Under the pieces are notes generated by a model. The model saw only the letters and a list, made by a program, of their open reading frames with translations, ran no database searches and was not told the origin of the DNA. A stretch of 64,000 bases of DNA from Ciona savignyi (Eukaryota > Chordata > Ascidiacea > Phlebobranchia > Cionidae), in assembly GCA_000149265.1 (NCBI GenBank), contig CH002592.1, positions 544,850-608,849 on the forward strand. The letters run 5' to 3'. Within the stretch, counting starts at the first letter, position 1. Every line of letters begins with the position of its first letter. Both the position numbers and the translations under genes were made by a program. Positions 11,650-22,620 of this stretch are shown here, piece after piece.

Positions 11650-12616
11650 GCACATGCTGGACAATGGCCAACATAGTGCAAAGGAGTCTCGTCTTCTTCC
11701 TGGCAAGACGGACAGGTTGCACATGCCGTGCGCATGAGGATGGATTGGTGCTTAGCCAAATTAGCATGACCAGTGATAATCTGAAGAACACATCATAACA
11801 GTCTCCGCCGCAGCCGGAGAAGTTCCCTGGACAGGGATAGGCCTTGTCCAAGATACTCCTTCGTCTGACGACAGCCACAGTGTTGTCTCCATTCTTTAGC
11901 ATGTTTTCGACAGCTTCTGTGGAGAATCAGGTTCTTTTGTGGTTGTTTTGAGTCTCCAACTACTTAGACTCCGAATTTGACTCCGTAGGTTTCTTTATTG
12001 TAACTTATAAGCTGATACAGTAAAACACATACAGTTTAACCGGTTGCCTGGACATGCTCGCAGCCGCGCCCCAGCAGGCAATTTATTTTGGTCCTAGTTC
12101 CAAAATGCGTTTTCGATAATAAAAGAATAAGTTAATACACCAAAACGTTGCCACGTTATGTCGCAATGTGGTGAAGATTATAAAGGAAGTTCTGTTTTGG
12201 GGATTATGACCGGTTCAAAGGAAATAATATACAACAGGCGCACACAGCTGTGCTGCAGGTAATAATGGCTTATATACTTAAACAATTTAACAAAACTTAA
12301 TAATGTGCACAATAATATTGTATAAGCCGCGAATGTCACTACAATTCCAATTGGAAAGCTGAATTTGTAATCACACTTGGAGGATTGAATAAGTACTCCA
12401 GCACCAGTCGATCCATGTAGTCGTGACCCATCAGTGTAACAGACAAGCTGTGATGGGTCGTGCAAGTGGAGTGATGTTGTCACGGTCGCTGGTCTGAGTC
12501 GCGAAATGTCGTTCCAGATGGAGAGTGCAGGAACTGCAATCCACTGGCAATGAGAGAAGATGGATATCTTCCATTACTTGGTTGCAGATTTCAATGTGAC
12601 TTTTCTTGTGCCCCAT
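11650..12616 (-). pseudogene. LINE RNase H and C-terminal zinc knuckle, interrupted
   Basis: RNase H begins with LVCYTDGSRLHGSTGAGVLI (first catalytic Asp, ~12440). It is then interrupted by about 400 bp (roughly 11930-12340) with no LINE similarity. The end of the domain resumes near 11910 (CRKHAKEWRQHC) and leads into ITGHANLAKHQSILMRT and a knuckle CATCPSCQEEDETPLHYVGH ending in CPAC (~11740-11655). Confidence 0.8.
11930..12340. other. non-LINE block inside LINE RNase H
   Basis: Sequence unlike a LINE RNase H fills the gap between its two halves. No terminal repeats or target duplication could be seen, so it may be a deletion-insertion. Borders are approximate. Confidence 0.4.
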
Positions 12617-12725
12617 TGAGTAACCAGACCCCTTCCAGTGACCTAAAAATCTCAGGCGGTGTGCCGTTTTTATCGCTGTGCCCTGGAGATACAGGAGCAG
12701 CGAGGGGAGGTTAGGTAAAACCCTC

Positions 12726-13876
12726 TCATTGCCCTTGTGGCAGTGCCTTTAAAGGCGCCAGTGATGCATAGGCAGGCCAATCTTTGAACCTTGCACATGT
12801 TTTCCTGTATATTGCGCTAGTATGTTGCGCTGACCAATGAAGCATGGGTCGGATAATCTGACAGTAAAGCCACATCAATATTTTTGGCTGTAGCCCCAAT
12901 GTAGGGCCAACTGCTCTACGGCATTGTGCCAGAGCAGCAGTTGACTTCTTGATACGACTTGAATGGTGATTTTTCCAAGACAACTTGTTGTCTAAGATGA
13001 CATCAAGATACTTAGCTTCCTTTGATATGGTTAACTGGACGTTGTGGAGAAAAATCGTCCTTAAAGACCAGTCTCTCCTTCTTGTGAACATTACCACCAC
13101 TGTCTTTGCCGGGTCAAAGCGAAGTTGGTTGTTTATTGCCTATTTCTCCAGAAGATTAAGGGTTGATTGGGCAATCATCCCAATCGTTGATGGGTCTGGG
13201 CCATATATAATTATGCTCAAGTCATCAGCATATGCTTGCACAAATGCAGCCTCTTGACTAGTGAATTGGCGTAGTAGAGTGTCCACCAGTAGGTTCCATT
13301 ACAAGGGGAATAGGATTCCCCCTTGCGGACAACCTTTTTTAACCTGTTTCCTCTCGGTACAGCCATTCAGTTCTGCTGTGGCTGTTCGGTGTTTAAGCAT
13401 ATAACTTATCCACCGAATAACTTTTTCATTAACATGATACTTTCGCAAAGGAAACTATCAAGGAATCAAAAGTGGCATTAGAGAAGGCTCCTTCAATATC
13501 CAGGAATACTCTGAGAGCATATTGGTTATGGAAGACCGCCTTCTCCAGTTTGATGACCATATTGTGGAGGACATCTTCGGTAGACAATCCCGCTCTATAT
13601 GCATATTGGTTAGAGTGTAGGGGGGATTGACCAATGGGTTCCTCCTGCATATACCAAAATATGAGTGTCTCGAAGGCCTTCATTACGAATGACATGGGGT
13701 CGATAGGCTTTTGCCATAGAGTAGTCTTCCTTCCCTGGTTTGGGTGGGAAAACCACTCTCGCGAACAGCCATCTTTGTGGAATAAAACCCAACAGGAGAG
13801 ATGCTATAAAGATCTGGATAAGAAGCGGGCAGAGGATTTCCAATCCTTTTTTGAATAAGTATCGGATAAATTCCAT
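12726..13876 (-). pseudogene. LINE reverse transcriptase domain
   Basis: In order: LLLGFIPQRW and PPKPGKEDYS (RT entry region, ~13790-13720), NQYAYRAGLSTEDVLHNMV, FLDIEGAFSNATFDSL (motif A with catalytic Asp, ~13500), AYADDLSIIIYG (motif C, ~13230), then the thumb-side segment EAKYLDVILDNKLSW (~13010). Pieces fall in different frames with at least one in-frame stop shortly after the YADD box. The upstream linker (14436-14056) has PSWWCAEL and WRKLCEEVNP, typical of the same group. Confidence 0.85.
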
Positions 13877-14449
13877 CAGGCCCTGGGCTTTTAAAAGGCT
13901 TAAAATATATAAGCAGCCTTAATTCTTTCAGCTGTTATGATGTTGTTGACTAGCACTTCATCGCTAGCTTGAATTGAGGACTATTGTTTAACGTGGTTAA
14001 TAGATAATCCTTGATTATTTACGTTCTCTGGGAAGTGTGCGTCCAGTAGAACGTGTTAGGTTTCAGAAGGAGCGCTGGTGAAATCACCATTTGATTTCCG
14101 AAGAGATCCAATATGAAGAGAGCGATGCTTCTTGAGGATTCGATGAAGCCGTGTGACTTGCTGGCAAGGGTTCACTTCCTCACACAGTTTGCGCCAAGAC
14201 GCCCGTTTTCTGGAGCGAATGGCATTTTTGTAAGCTCGAGTGCTTGCCTTGGACTCATCCCATGAGGCAGGAGTCTTAAGCTTAAGAGCTTTCCGATGGG
14301 AGCGTCTCGCACAGCGAAGAAGAAGTGTGAGTTCTGCGCACCACCAGGATGGAGTGTCATTTGACATTCTTTTGATTAGGCAACACGATTTCTCATATGA
14401 TACGGTAATGGCTGTTTCGACAGCTTTCGCCAGCATGTCGACTTTCTTA

Positions 14450-14962
14450 GCAGTTTTTGGAGGGGCAGCTGGAAATGCTTACACAGGAGAGTAGTAAGTT
14501 CATGTAATGCGATGGAGTGGTCTTACAATGGTTGTTCACCCTAAAAGTTATCAATTGGTGGTCGGACAAAGAGATTTCTTTGCTGACTTTCCAGTCTGAC
14601 AGCTTTGAAAGCAGATTGGCAGAGCACAGAGTGAGATCGAGAACCTCAGCTCTGTTTCTGGTGGCAAAGGTCGGAGAGTTGTCAGTATTGCATACTGACA
14701 GCCTTGTGCTCATTAAATGCTCCATAAGGGCATGCCCCCGACTATTGTTGTCAGTGCTTCCCCAGTAGTTATGGTGAGCATTTGCATCTGTCCCGATAAG
14801 CAGACGAAGGTTTGATTGTTCACAATAGGTGACAAGTTCTCCCATCTTGTGCGGAGGTGGTTTCATGGGGTCATCACCAGCCATGTAAACAGAACAAAAA
14901 ACAACAGGGTTTTTGCTGTTAGTGTTGTCTGCAATTGCTATTGTGCAGGAGGTGTCTCTCAA
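14450..14962 (-). pseudogene. LINE endonuclease domain
   Basis: Open for about 170 codons. Diagnostic motifs of the exonuclease-endonuclease-phosphatase fold are visible: LLIGTDANAHHNYWGS (Asp and Asn of the active site), RGHALMEHL, PTFATRNRAEVLDLTL and the terminal SDHQLITF with catalytic Asp-His. Best match in memory is LOA/R1-type elements. The piece upstream (15116-14962) in another frame contains the N-terminal part of the domain. Confidence 0.85.
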
Positions 14963-15349
14963 TCCATGAATTGGAGTAGAGGCCAGGCCACCAGATTCTT
15001 AGCAGACAGGATGCAAGCACGTGTCTTGCTTGAATTAGGATCACAAAAGCAGCAAGCATTCTGAGAAACAAAGGCCACTTTTCCTCGCTTACAGTATGGT
15101 TTCTGTATGAGGGCAAGTAGTGTTTGCCCCATTGTTGTGAACCGACCCATTAGTTGATCTGGCAAAGAACAAGGTCCTTGCTAGTCTTTTTCAGAGCCTC
15201 CATCACACACTTACTAGTGTTTAAGAGACTCTGAGTGAGGAGTGGCCTCCATGGACCGGTTTCCCACAAAAGTGAGAAGACCCGCCATGTAGTGAGGGCT
15301 GAAGTCCATCTTGCGTAGATCTTCAATCGCAGACATCTCCACACCTAAA

Positions 15350-16301
15350 CGTAGGTGTGTGCCTTCCTCCGTCACTTCGCCGACGTACCCACGGACGTGG
15401 AACTTCTCAATCGAAAGTTCGGAGTTCTGGAACCCGAGAAGACGAATAAACCGTTCCGGGTTTGTTCGAACCTTCGGGTCAGAGACCCAGACAGTATAGA
15501 CCCGTTCGTTGAGACGATCTTCGGGCCCATTTGCTGTGTAGCCAATGTTCTTACCTGGTATTGATGGTAAGCCACGGAAAACCCCCTGAAGGCCGCCATT
15601 GACGCTGCATCCATACAGGTGACCTTTATGGTACCTTACTTTAGCAGCACAAGCCCTTTGGCCTTTATAGGAGGAAGTGTTCCGTCCAACATGGAGTCTG
15701 CCATAGCACTCTCGATGTAGATTTTCCGACCCGCTAGCGGGTGGAACATCCAGTCTAAGGCTGCTGTTTGCCTCATCTGCATATGACGTGGCTCGTGTGG
15801 ACGATGAAGATGGACCATGGGGCTTTTTTTGTGGCCGGAGTAGGGGTGGTGGAAGAGGAAGTTTTACTCTGCCTTTTCTGTTTAGCGGACCCGCTTGCGC
15901 TCACTTTGCCTTCCCCAGTTGGGCAGCTGTGGGCATTGAGGTCTTGCTGGGGCCGGGACCATTGCAGAGATTATCATTGGTGCTGCCTTAAAGGCTTCTT
16001 GTGTCCGCCAAATTGAGTTTGCTTCACCACTGTCCGACAAGTTAGACAGCTCCGCTTGCTCCATCGTTAGATTTGAGAGCTTGTGCGCCAGTGGAGATGT
16101 CACCGAAGTGACAGCGGAAACCCCATCGCTATCGCTGAAGGAAGCTCGGGGTGCCGCAGACGTTGTAGGGGGTGACGCCGCAGAGCATTGAATGCTCTCT
16201 TTGTCTGGGTTTGCCTCCAGTTTGTCGACCAACCTCGGTAAGGAGGTGGAGGACAAACTATCATCAGGGGGTTGTTTTTGTTTGTTTTCTTTCCGTTTCA
16301 T
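15350..16301 (-). pseudogene. LINE ORF1 (gag-like) remnant
   Basis: A 139-residue Ser/Pro-rich start (16301-15882, MKRKENKQKQPPDDSL) is followed in other frames by a segment with DAASMAAFRGFSVAYH near 15610-15570 and by RFIRLLGFQNSELSIEKFHV near 15460-15410. A low-complexity N-terminus followed by a globular RNA-binding part is usual for ORF1 of this LINE group. At least two frame breaks. Confidence 0.55.
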
Positions 16302-16900
16302 GCTATATGATAGGGTTTTTGCCCCCTCTACGGTCAGACTTACGTTCTCGGCACGGCCGAGGCAACAAGGCGAGGAAAAACGGCCTCCCCCAGTTTCGGC
16401 TCTCCGTAGGGTCCCGACCAGCTTTCAACAGCTCCCGCCGACCCTCGTACACAGATGGGGAAACAGCCCACTGAGACTAAGGTCATTCATATGTCTACGA
16501 CTGGACTTAATCCTCGCACCCTCGCAAGGGTTTACCCCCTAGTAGCCGAGGCGCTACTCTCGGTACCGCGGTGCTCTTAGTGCGCCAACCCCCAAAGTAC
16601 CGTGTTGGAGTTACACCACTTATCTGAAGTAGCATAATCCTGAAGCACCAGGTGGCCTTTGCAGTTCGGAAGCCGCATAAACTGGCCAGGGCTAGAACCA
16701 GGTTATCCCTGCCGTGGGAGCTTAACGTTAACCCGAAAGCGAATTGCAGCTTTGTCAGTTCCTCACCTTCGACCCTACCACCTTGGGTGACACTGCCAGG
16801 GGTGTAAAATACCACCACCGAAGGCATTGTTCTTGGGTTCATTGGAAACTCAAACCCCCCTACCACGTTAAGGTGGCAATCTATAGGGAGGGAGGAAATG

Positions 16901-17419
16901 TTTTATATGTAAGAGAACTAAAAAAATATTTCGCGTGCTGTTAAACAAGCTTTCGATAAACGACCAAGTCTGCCAAAGTACTCATATGTTTTTCCCACCT
17001 TGCACTTTATCGCTTATAAATACTCACGGTAGGAAACGCCGGTTGCAAGGTACAAGATAATATTGTGAGATGACTAAAACTTAGGGTTAATCTAAATTTA
17101 TTTTTTTGACAGCGAAGCCAGCTATTTCATATCAGACAGAAGTTGTTCCAGTTTGTAAGTATTGAAATTATGGGTCTTTTGGTTGTTGGTATGTCACCTA
17201 CCTTGACTATATTTAGTCTCCCACAAATCTTCTACTGATATTCTATAGAAATTGTTCGGATACATCTAAGCACTATAATTGTTATGATCAAAGCAGACTT
17301 AAATAGAACAACCTATCTATAAAGAAATTTATCAACGTCGAAAATGTTTCAAATAAAAAAAGCTGGCAAAACCTAATTGATGTATTCTTACTGGAGTAGA
17401 AGTACTATCTTATTTCTGA
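16901..17419. other. unassigned AT-rich sequence upstream of the LINE
   Basis: No exon or repeat recognised. The LINE 5' end is taken near 16875-16900 because similarity to the 10.8-11.46 kb units stops there. Confidence 0.4.
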
Positions 17420-17940
17420 AACAAGGATTTTTTGAAGAAAAATTTTGTAGGAAAGTTTATTAAGGAAAAACTTCCTCAAAACACGTAGGAAACTGTATAG
17501 ATGTATTTCTTTCAAGCTAAAAAGTATCTGATTATTTAAACTAAGAATATTTTTATGAAATTCCCATATTTTAGGCAAAGTGCCTTCCCGAACATATGTT
17601 AGTATTTGCTCTGTTAAATCTTGACGGGAAATCGGATCGAATAAAATATTTATCTCACGAATTCCACCTCCATTCCTTTCTGGGTCAGTAATTAATTCAC
17701 GATATCAAGAAGATCGTTGTTTATTGGAACCTTAGAAAGGCTTGCATATTTAATCTCTCTGGAGCATAATTTGTACATTTCGTATACAATATGCTGAACT
17801 GATTCTTCTTATTGTGCAATGTCTTTTAGTAGTTGGAACTGATTTCTCTAAATCAACCGATATGTTGAGAATGTTACCAGGAAAAGGCGTAGAAGAGTCT
17901 TTTGACTTATATTAATCGATATTGCATGTTAACAGACGGA
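17420..17940 (-). pseudogene. coding-like relic of unknown family
   Basis: On the minus strand a frame without ATG runs from about 17680 to 17415 (includes INILFDPISRQDLTEQIL, then TYVREGTLPKIWEFHKN and SLKEIHLYSFLRVLRKFFLN). Upstream, in another frame (~17830-17700), lie EESVQHIVYEMYKLCSREI and KYASLSKVPINNDLLD. Amino-acid composition looks protein-like, but at least two frame breaks are needed. I do not recognise the family. It lies just downstream of the Gln-rich exon on the same strand. Confidence 0.3.
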
Positions 17941-18167
17941 GCTTGGTTCAGCATGGAAATGCAACGGTGGAAGCTTGATTTTTTACGATTTTAAAAATTT
18001 GTGTTCGTCGCATACAAGATTTAATAAATTTTACAAAATATTCGACGAGTCTTGTCACGTGACAAACATGTTCTGCTTTTCTCTACGTCTTTAAAATGGT
18101 TTTAAATTAATTAGGTAAGGTGATTAATAATACAAATACATGCATTATTACTATTACTATTACTTAC

Positions 18168-18411
18168 CTAGTGGATGAATGTTTACACGTGGAACGTGTT
18201 GAATCTGTTGTTGTGTTTGTCCCTTGGTTTGTACCAGTTGTTGTGATTGATCAGCTTGTAGCGGGTTTTGTTGCTGTGGGTTTTGTGATTGTTGTAGGAA
18301 TTGTAAAATACGCTCTTGGTTTTCTAACAATTGTTGTGCAGATAGGTCGTTGATATGAACATGAACGTCTTGAATTTGCGCCCCTTCTGGTATATTAATG
18401 GAAGGTGGTTC
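18168..18411 (-). CDS. glutamine-rich exon with consensus splice sites; possible upstream exon of the NLR gene
   Basis: Reading the minus strand, acceptor TTATACAG leads into an 81-codon open frame and donor CTAG|GTAAGTA in phase 1. Only one of the three frames is open. The peptide starts EPPSINIPEGAQIQDVHVHI, continues SAQQLLENQERILQFLQQ and becomes Gln/Asn/Pro-rich, then ends PRVNIHPL. No domain recognised; probably disordered linker. Phase 1 at the donor fits the phase-1 acceptor of the NACHT exon at 9841, so it may belong to that gene across an 8.3-kb intron. Alternatively it is one exon of an unrelated gene. Confidence 0.55.
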
Positions 18412-19167
18412 CTGTATAAAGACATAATTATATTTTAAAGAAATTATAACAATTAAATCAATTCTATGTTGAAAATGTATCGTTATTAAACACCACTTTC
18501 AACTAAGAATGTATGTGAGGTGCATCTCCAATCCAATTGCCAAAATAAATTTGAAAACCACGAGGCGATGGAGAATCGCAATATCACTGTTTGTAAAATG
18601 TGTATTTCAATAATGCATTGCATAATACAGATTTGCGCATGGAAAACCTTTATTAAAATAAATTAAAATATGTAAATAAATTGTTGTTTATTTATAAGTG
18701 AGGGTATCTACGTACATAACTCTACGTTCCCAGAATAAAGATATATATACAACAAGAACGAACTAAATATTCATTTTTATTTGGCCTGCCGAAAACTTCC
18801 GTTGCGACCAAATAGAAGTGTGCCTGTGTAGAACATCTTAGTCGGTAATTTTTTAATCCAACAATTATCCACCAGTTAAAGAAGAAGATCTGCTGATTTC
18901 CCTAGTTTATGCAGCTTGAATTTAAAATCATGAAAACGAAAATAATTGCACGAAATAATACATATATGTATGGAATTCAAGGTTATCAAATCTATTTCTT
19001 TCAAGCTTTCTTCTTTCGTAACGACCGCCTACACAACCAAATCTCCGTATTAACCGTATCGTATCGTCGTATCACTCCGTATCAATCTTATCATGTAGAC
19101 GAAAATAAAGTTAAGTTTCAATGTGGAGAAAATTTATAAACAAGATCAAACTAAAATGATCTTAAAG
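18412..19167. other. unassigned AT-rich sequence
   Basis: No further splice-bounded coding exon upstream of the Gln-rich exon was identified. Confidence 0.4.
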
Positions 19168-19242
19168 TAGGGGAAAGGTGGCACCTATGACCATGTGGGA
19201 CCTTTGAACCGCCCCACTTAAAATCAATATGAAAACTCTTTA

Positions 19243-19430
19243 GTTTAGTTTTTTTATCACGATTTTAATCACGAATCGATTTTTTAATCACGAATGGAAT
19301 CGTTATGAAACGTTATGAAAAAAATGAAAAAAGTTAAAATGAAACGTTATGAAATTTATGAAGCGTTATGTTATGAAACGTTATGAATAAAAGGTAATTT
19401 TAATCACGAATCGAATCGTTATGAAAACAG
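19243..19430 (+). repeat. short internal repeats CGTTATGAAA / AATCACGAATCGAAT
   Basis: Inside the pogo-like element, AATCACGAATCG occurs near 19267 and 19400 and CGTTATGAAA at least four times. Local slippage-type expansion. Confidence 0.7.
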
Positions 19431-19989
19431 ATTTCTTTGTATAAAATGGCGGGAAGTTCGCGGAAATATTGTTGAAGTGGTAGTTGTTTTTGTGTACTGT
19501 TTTTAAACTATGACTTCCAATCGTAATTTCGTTTTAGCATTACCGCAGCATATTGTTAAGATTAATTAATTTTAGTCAGTGATACAGTATAGGTAACTGT
19601 TTCTTTTCAGTAGACTGTTTAAAAATCAAAGCTGTATTTTTAATGGTAATTTTTAAAAAATGTTGGAGTTTGTAAGCAGGGACCATTGAGCCACCTTTTA
19701 CAGGGATCAATGAACCATTATTTCGTACCAAATGACGAGCTTTTAAAGGCTGATGGTAATATTTTATCGTGATTTTGATAAAAACAAGTATATGTGTACA
19801 ATACAGGCCTGTCAGTCAGAAGATTATACCATAATTTCATATTTGAATAGCCTATCAACTTTATTTTATCGAAACGCATAGTATGCAAACTGCAATACGG
19901 TAATATGTTAATTAATATGCCTTTGCAAAAATTTAGTTTATTCTTTTAGTCAAAGGATAAGTTCTTTTAGTCGAAGTTACCCAAAATCT

Positions 19990-20612
19990 TCACATGGGTC
20001 TTTCAGTAAAGTTGAAATGAAAATTGCTGTGGAATCTGTCATCATGAAAAAGGAATCTGTTCAAGAGAACATGTTTTGGCCAAGCGAAGTTTCTAATCAG
20101 CCAGAACCAGAACGTTTACGCAAGAAAACAGTCCAGTTTCAAACCCAGAAGGAGTAAGTCGGAAACTGCAATTTCAGCCTCATCCACATGCTCCAATTGG
20201 AGAAAAGAACAGCAATCAAAAAAAGGTGAAGTCCAGTATTATATCATATTAACCATACAAGGTAGCTTTGGACAGAGATGCAGAAGCTAAATATTAAAAA
20301 AGAAAGAGTGATATCTAGACTTAAAGAAAAAGTGATATGTAGGCCGAAATTGTTCACATGTTTGGGTAATTTAGAAAGCAGTGAAGAGACGAGTGTTGAA
20401 AAAGGTTTTAACATGGTGTTATCTTCGGATGCAAAAGTTGATGATTTTGTTGTAGTAGAATACACTGAGAAAAAAATCTCTTTTTTGTATGCAAGCTGCA
20501 GCAAGAATTGGAATTATCTCTTTCTTCTAAAACATCCAAAGTCCAATGGTTTTGTAGATCCGGTCTTACAGGATATACATTATGTTTCAATAGATAATAT
20601 TGTACAAATATA
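19990..20612 (+). pseudogene. pogo-like transposase C-terminal remnant
   Basis: An open frame at 20281-20612 contains DAKVDDFVVVEYTEKKISFL. A V-D-F-V-V-V segment near the end is common in pogo/Jerky-type transposases of marine invertebrates. The upstream part (KIAVESVIMKKESVQE, 20018-20070) is separated from it by stop codons. Family call comes from the termini more than from this segment. Confidence 0.4.
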
Positions 20613-20726
20613 ATAATCCACCATGTATATTGGTACCGCTATTCAAACGGAATAAAACAGTTTACTGTAGACCAGTCTAAATATACATTTTCGAAAAAGT
20701 GGCTTACTGGTCCCGCCCTTTCCCTA

Positions 20727-22329
20727 ACGGATTTCTTCAACATTAGGGTTTTATCCCGGAGGGAATCTTGAAAAATTCTTTTCAGTGTTTTATTTTCCAA
20801 TGTATAAAGAGTACAATTATTACGTAATTTTAAATTAATATTTTAGAACATACGAGGCAAAGTATCTAATATCTAAATCCAATTAAGCAATGCAAACAAT
20901 TTTTTTACTTTTTATTATTATTTTTACTTGCTGTGGAATTGGTGTTTAGAATTTTCGAGCAAAAAAACGTTATTTAGTCAGGTTTTTACGAATGTTGAAG
21001 ATTTGTGGCTTAGTAACAGCCCAAGATAAATTCCCCCATAAAAATAAAACCCAGTTTTGGTGCTGGTTTCGACGCTAATTTTGCATGAGAGCTGATATCT
21101 CGGGTATAGGATTTTGTACTCGATATTTTATATTAAGTGGTAATAGTTGTATCAAACTATACTAGAAAACAACAATGGAGTCTAAATAACCCTGAAAATT
21201 ACCTCCGAAAATGGCCTGAAATAAAATAAGCATAAATGATAAATAAACAAATTTATTAATGAGAGCGCCCCATACCTCCCACTAAAACTATCAATCTCAA
21301 TATTGCTTTATTTTAAATTAAACAAATGTTTAATCAAGTTGCTAATTTTAGGGTGTTAGGTAGAAATGTTTTAAATGCAATGACAAATTATGAGTAAATA
21401 AGGGCAAATGAGAAAGACTAAGATATGTAAGCATTTTTGCGATTTTTTTAGTTCCGATTATTTTCTTCAAATTAAAAAACATTTGTAGCTGTTAAAATAT
21501 GATTACATAAGTGAATGTAATACAATTTTACCAGGTAGATATAAACCAGTTAAACACCCAAACCTAACACAAATCGACAGTGAATTTTATTTCGAACGAA
21601 AAATATTTGAATTCCTCATACCCACCATGAACCCTTTTCCGGGACAACCCCCAAAATTCAAACCAGTGTTCAATACAATCAATCTGCTTTAGCGCCTCAT
21701 AATAACAGAAATAATTGGTTAAAATTAAGTGTTGGCTGATATGTATTTTATATGCAATGTCAAATTGCATGTAAACTTTTCCCAGAAAACTCCCGTCAGA
21801 TTTCATAATATAAGCATGATATTTCGCATTTTAGGCATTTAGCTGCAGATATGTTTTTTTAATTAAAAAGGATAATCCAATACAAATATTAACAGAATAA
21901 TATAAAATTAAACATATTAAAGAAAAATATCATTAACCTAAAAGTGCCCTTATAATGTATGCAAACAATCCATTATATGAATGTCGACTCATGCATGCTT
22001 TGGCAAACCTTTCTATTTTCTCCGAGATACTTTCGGTAACGATACCAAATCATGTCTGCAAACTTAGTATTGTCGTGAAAGTACACTTATTATTGTGACG
22101 TACAAAATTGTAATAATTCAGCCTGCTTATCTGAACTCGGGTATGTTTAGATTTCAAACAAACACATGAGTGTTTTTTTATTCACTTATGCTGCGTGTTT
22201 GACCTAAGGTTGCTTATTATAGTTTCCATTTGGAAAAATGAGACAAACTTTTGTGTTTTGTCCGTTTTTTTTCTTCTTTTTTTTGTCAAACGCTTGACAT
22301 GCATGACTTGTGGTTCCAACATTCACCAG
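20727..22329. other. 1.6 kb of AT-rich sequence without recognised content
   Basis: No exon-like frame, terminal repeat or known repeat seen. Confidence 0.5.
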
Positions 22330-22620
22330 AAGGGGTAATGGAATCGCGATGAAATTTTGACATTTGTCAAAAAGAAAAACTAAATTTTGGTTGATATATC
22401 CAGTGGAAGTCCCCCAGAAAGAAAAAAACGGTATTTTTTTAAAAAACAGCTTTTTGGGGAATAGCGCTTAAACGGGCTTTCCAATTTTGATAAGATTTGG
22501 TAAAATGTAAGTGTGTTTTTTGCTTTGCCAGTTAGATGAAACAAAACATTTGCATAGGGAAATACCATAAAAATGAAGATTTGTTCTGTATTCATGATTG
22601 TGACATGTAACAAGGCATGT
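22330..22620 (-). repeat. dispersed repeat family X, single 335-bp-type unit
   Basis: Inverted, diverged copy of the unit that is tandemly repeated at 31601-32640: it shares ATAGCGCTTAAACGG, TAGGGAAATACCATAAAAAT and the GATTGTGACA...CATG segment in reverse complement. Confidence 0.65.

Larger units (their letters stand above)
11461..16900 (-). mobile_element. LOA/R1-like LINE with endonuclease, RT and RNase H, near full length, inactive
   Basis: On the minus strand the parts come in the expected order: ORF1-like region (16301-15350), apurinic-type endonuclease (14962-14450), linker (14436-14056), reverse transcriptase (13876-12726), RNase H (12480-11880) and a Cys/His C-terminal knuckle (11800-11650). 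Having both an APE endonuclease and RNase H, with a LOA/R1-type endonuclease end (SDHQLITF), points to the LOA or I group. The frame is interrupted many times by stops and shifts, and a ~400-bp foreign-looking block interrupts RNase H, so it is dead. It lies on the same strand as the NLR gene and may sit in its intron. Confidence 0.88.
19170..20724 (+). mobile_element. pogo/Tigger-like DNA transposon, degenerate
   Basis: Flanked by TA on both sides (19168-19169, 20725-20726), the target duplication of the Tc1/mariner/pogo superfamily. Termini are inverted: left GGGGAAAGGTGGCACC, right in reverse complement GGGAAAGGGCGGGACC. Subterminal repeats resembling GGACCATTGAGCCACC recur near 19680. A remnant of the transposase C-terminal region is present (19990-20612). 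Length 1555 bp, shorter than an autonomous element, and there is no DDE catalytic core, so it is a deleted copy. Confidence 0.65.
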
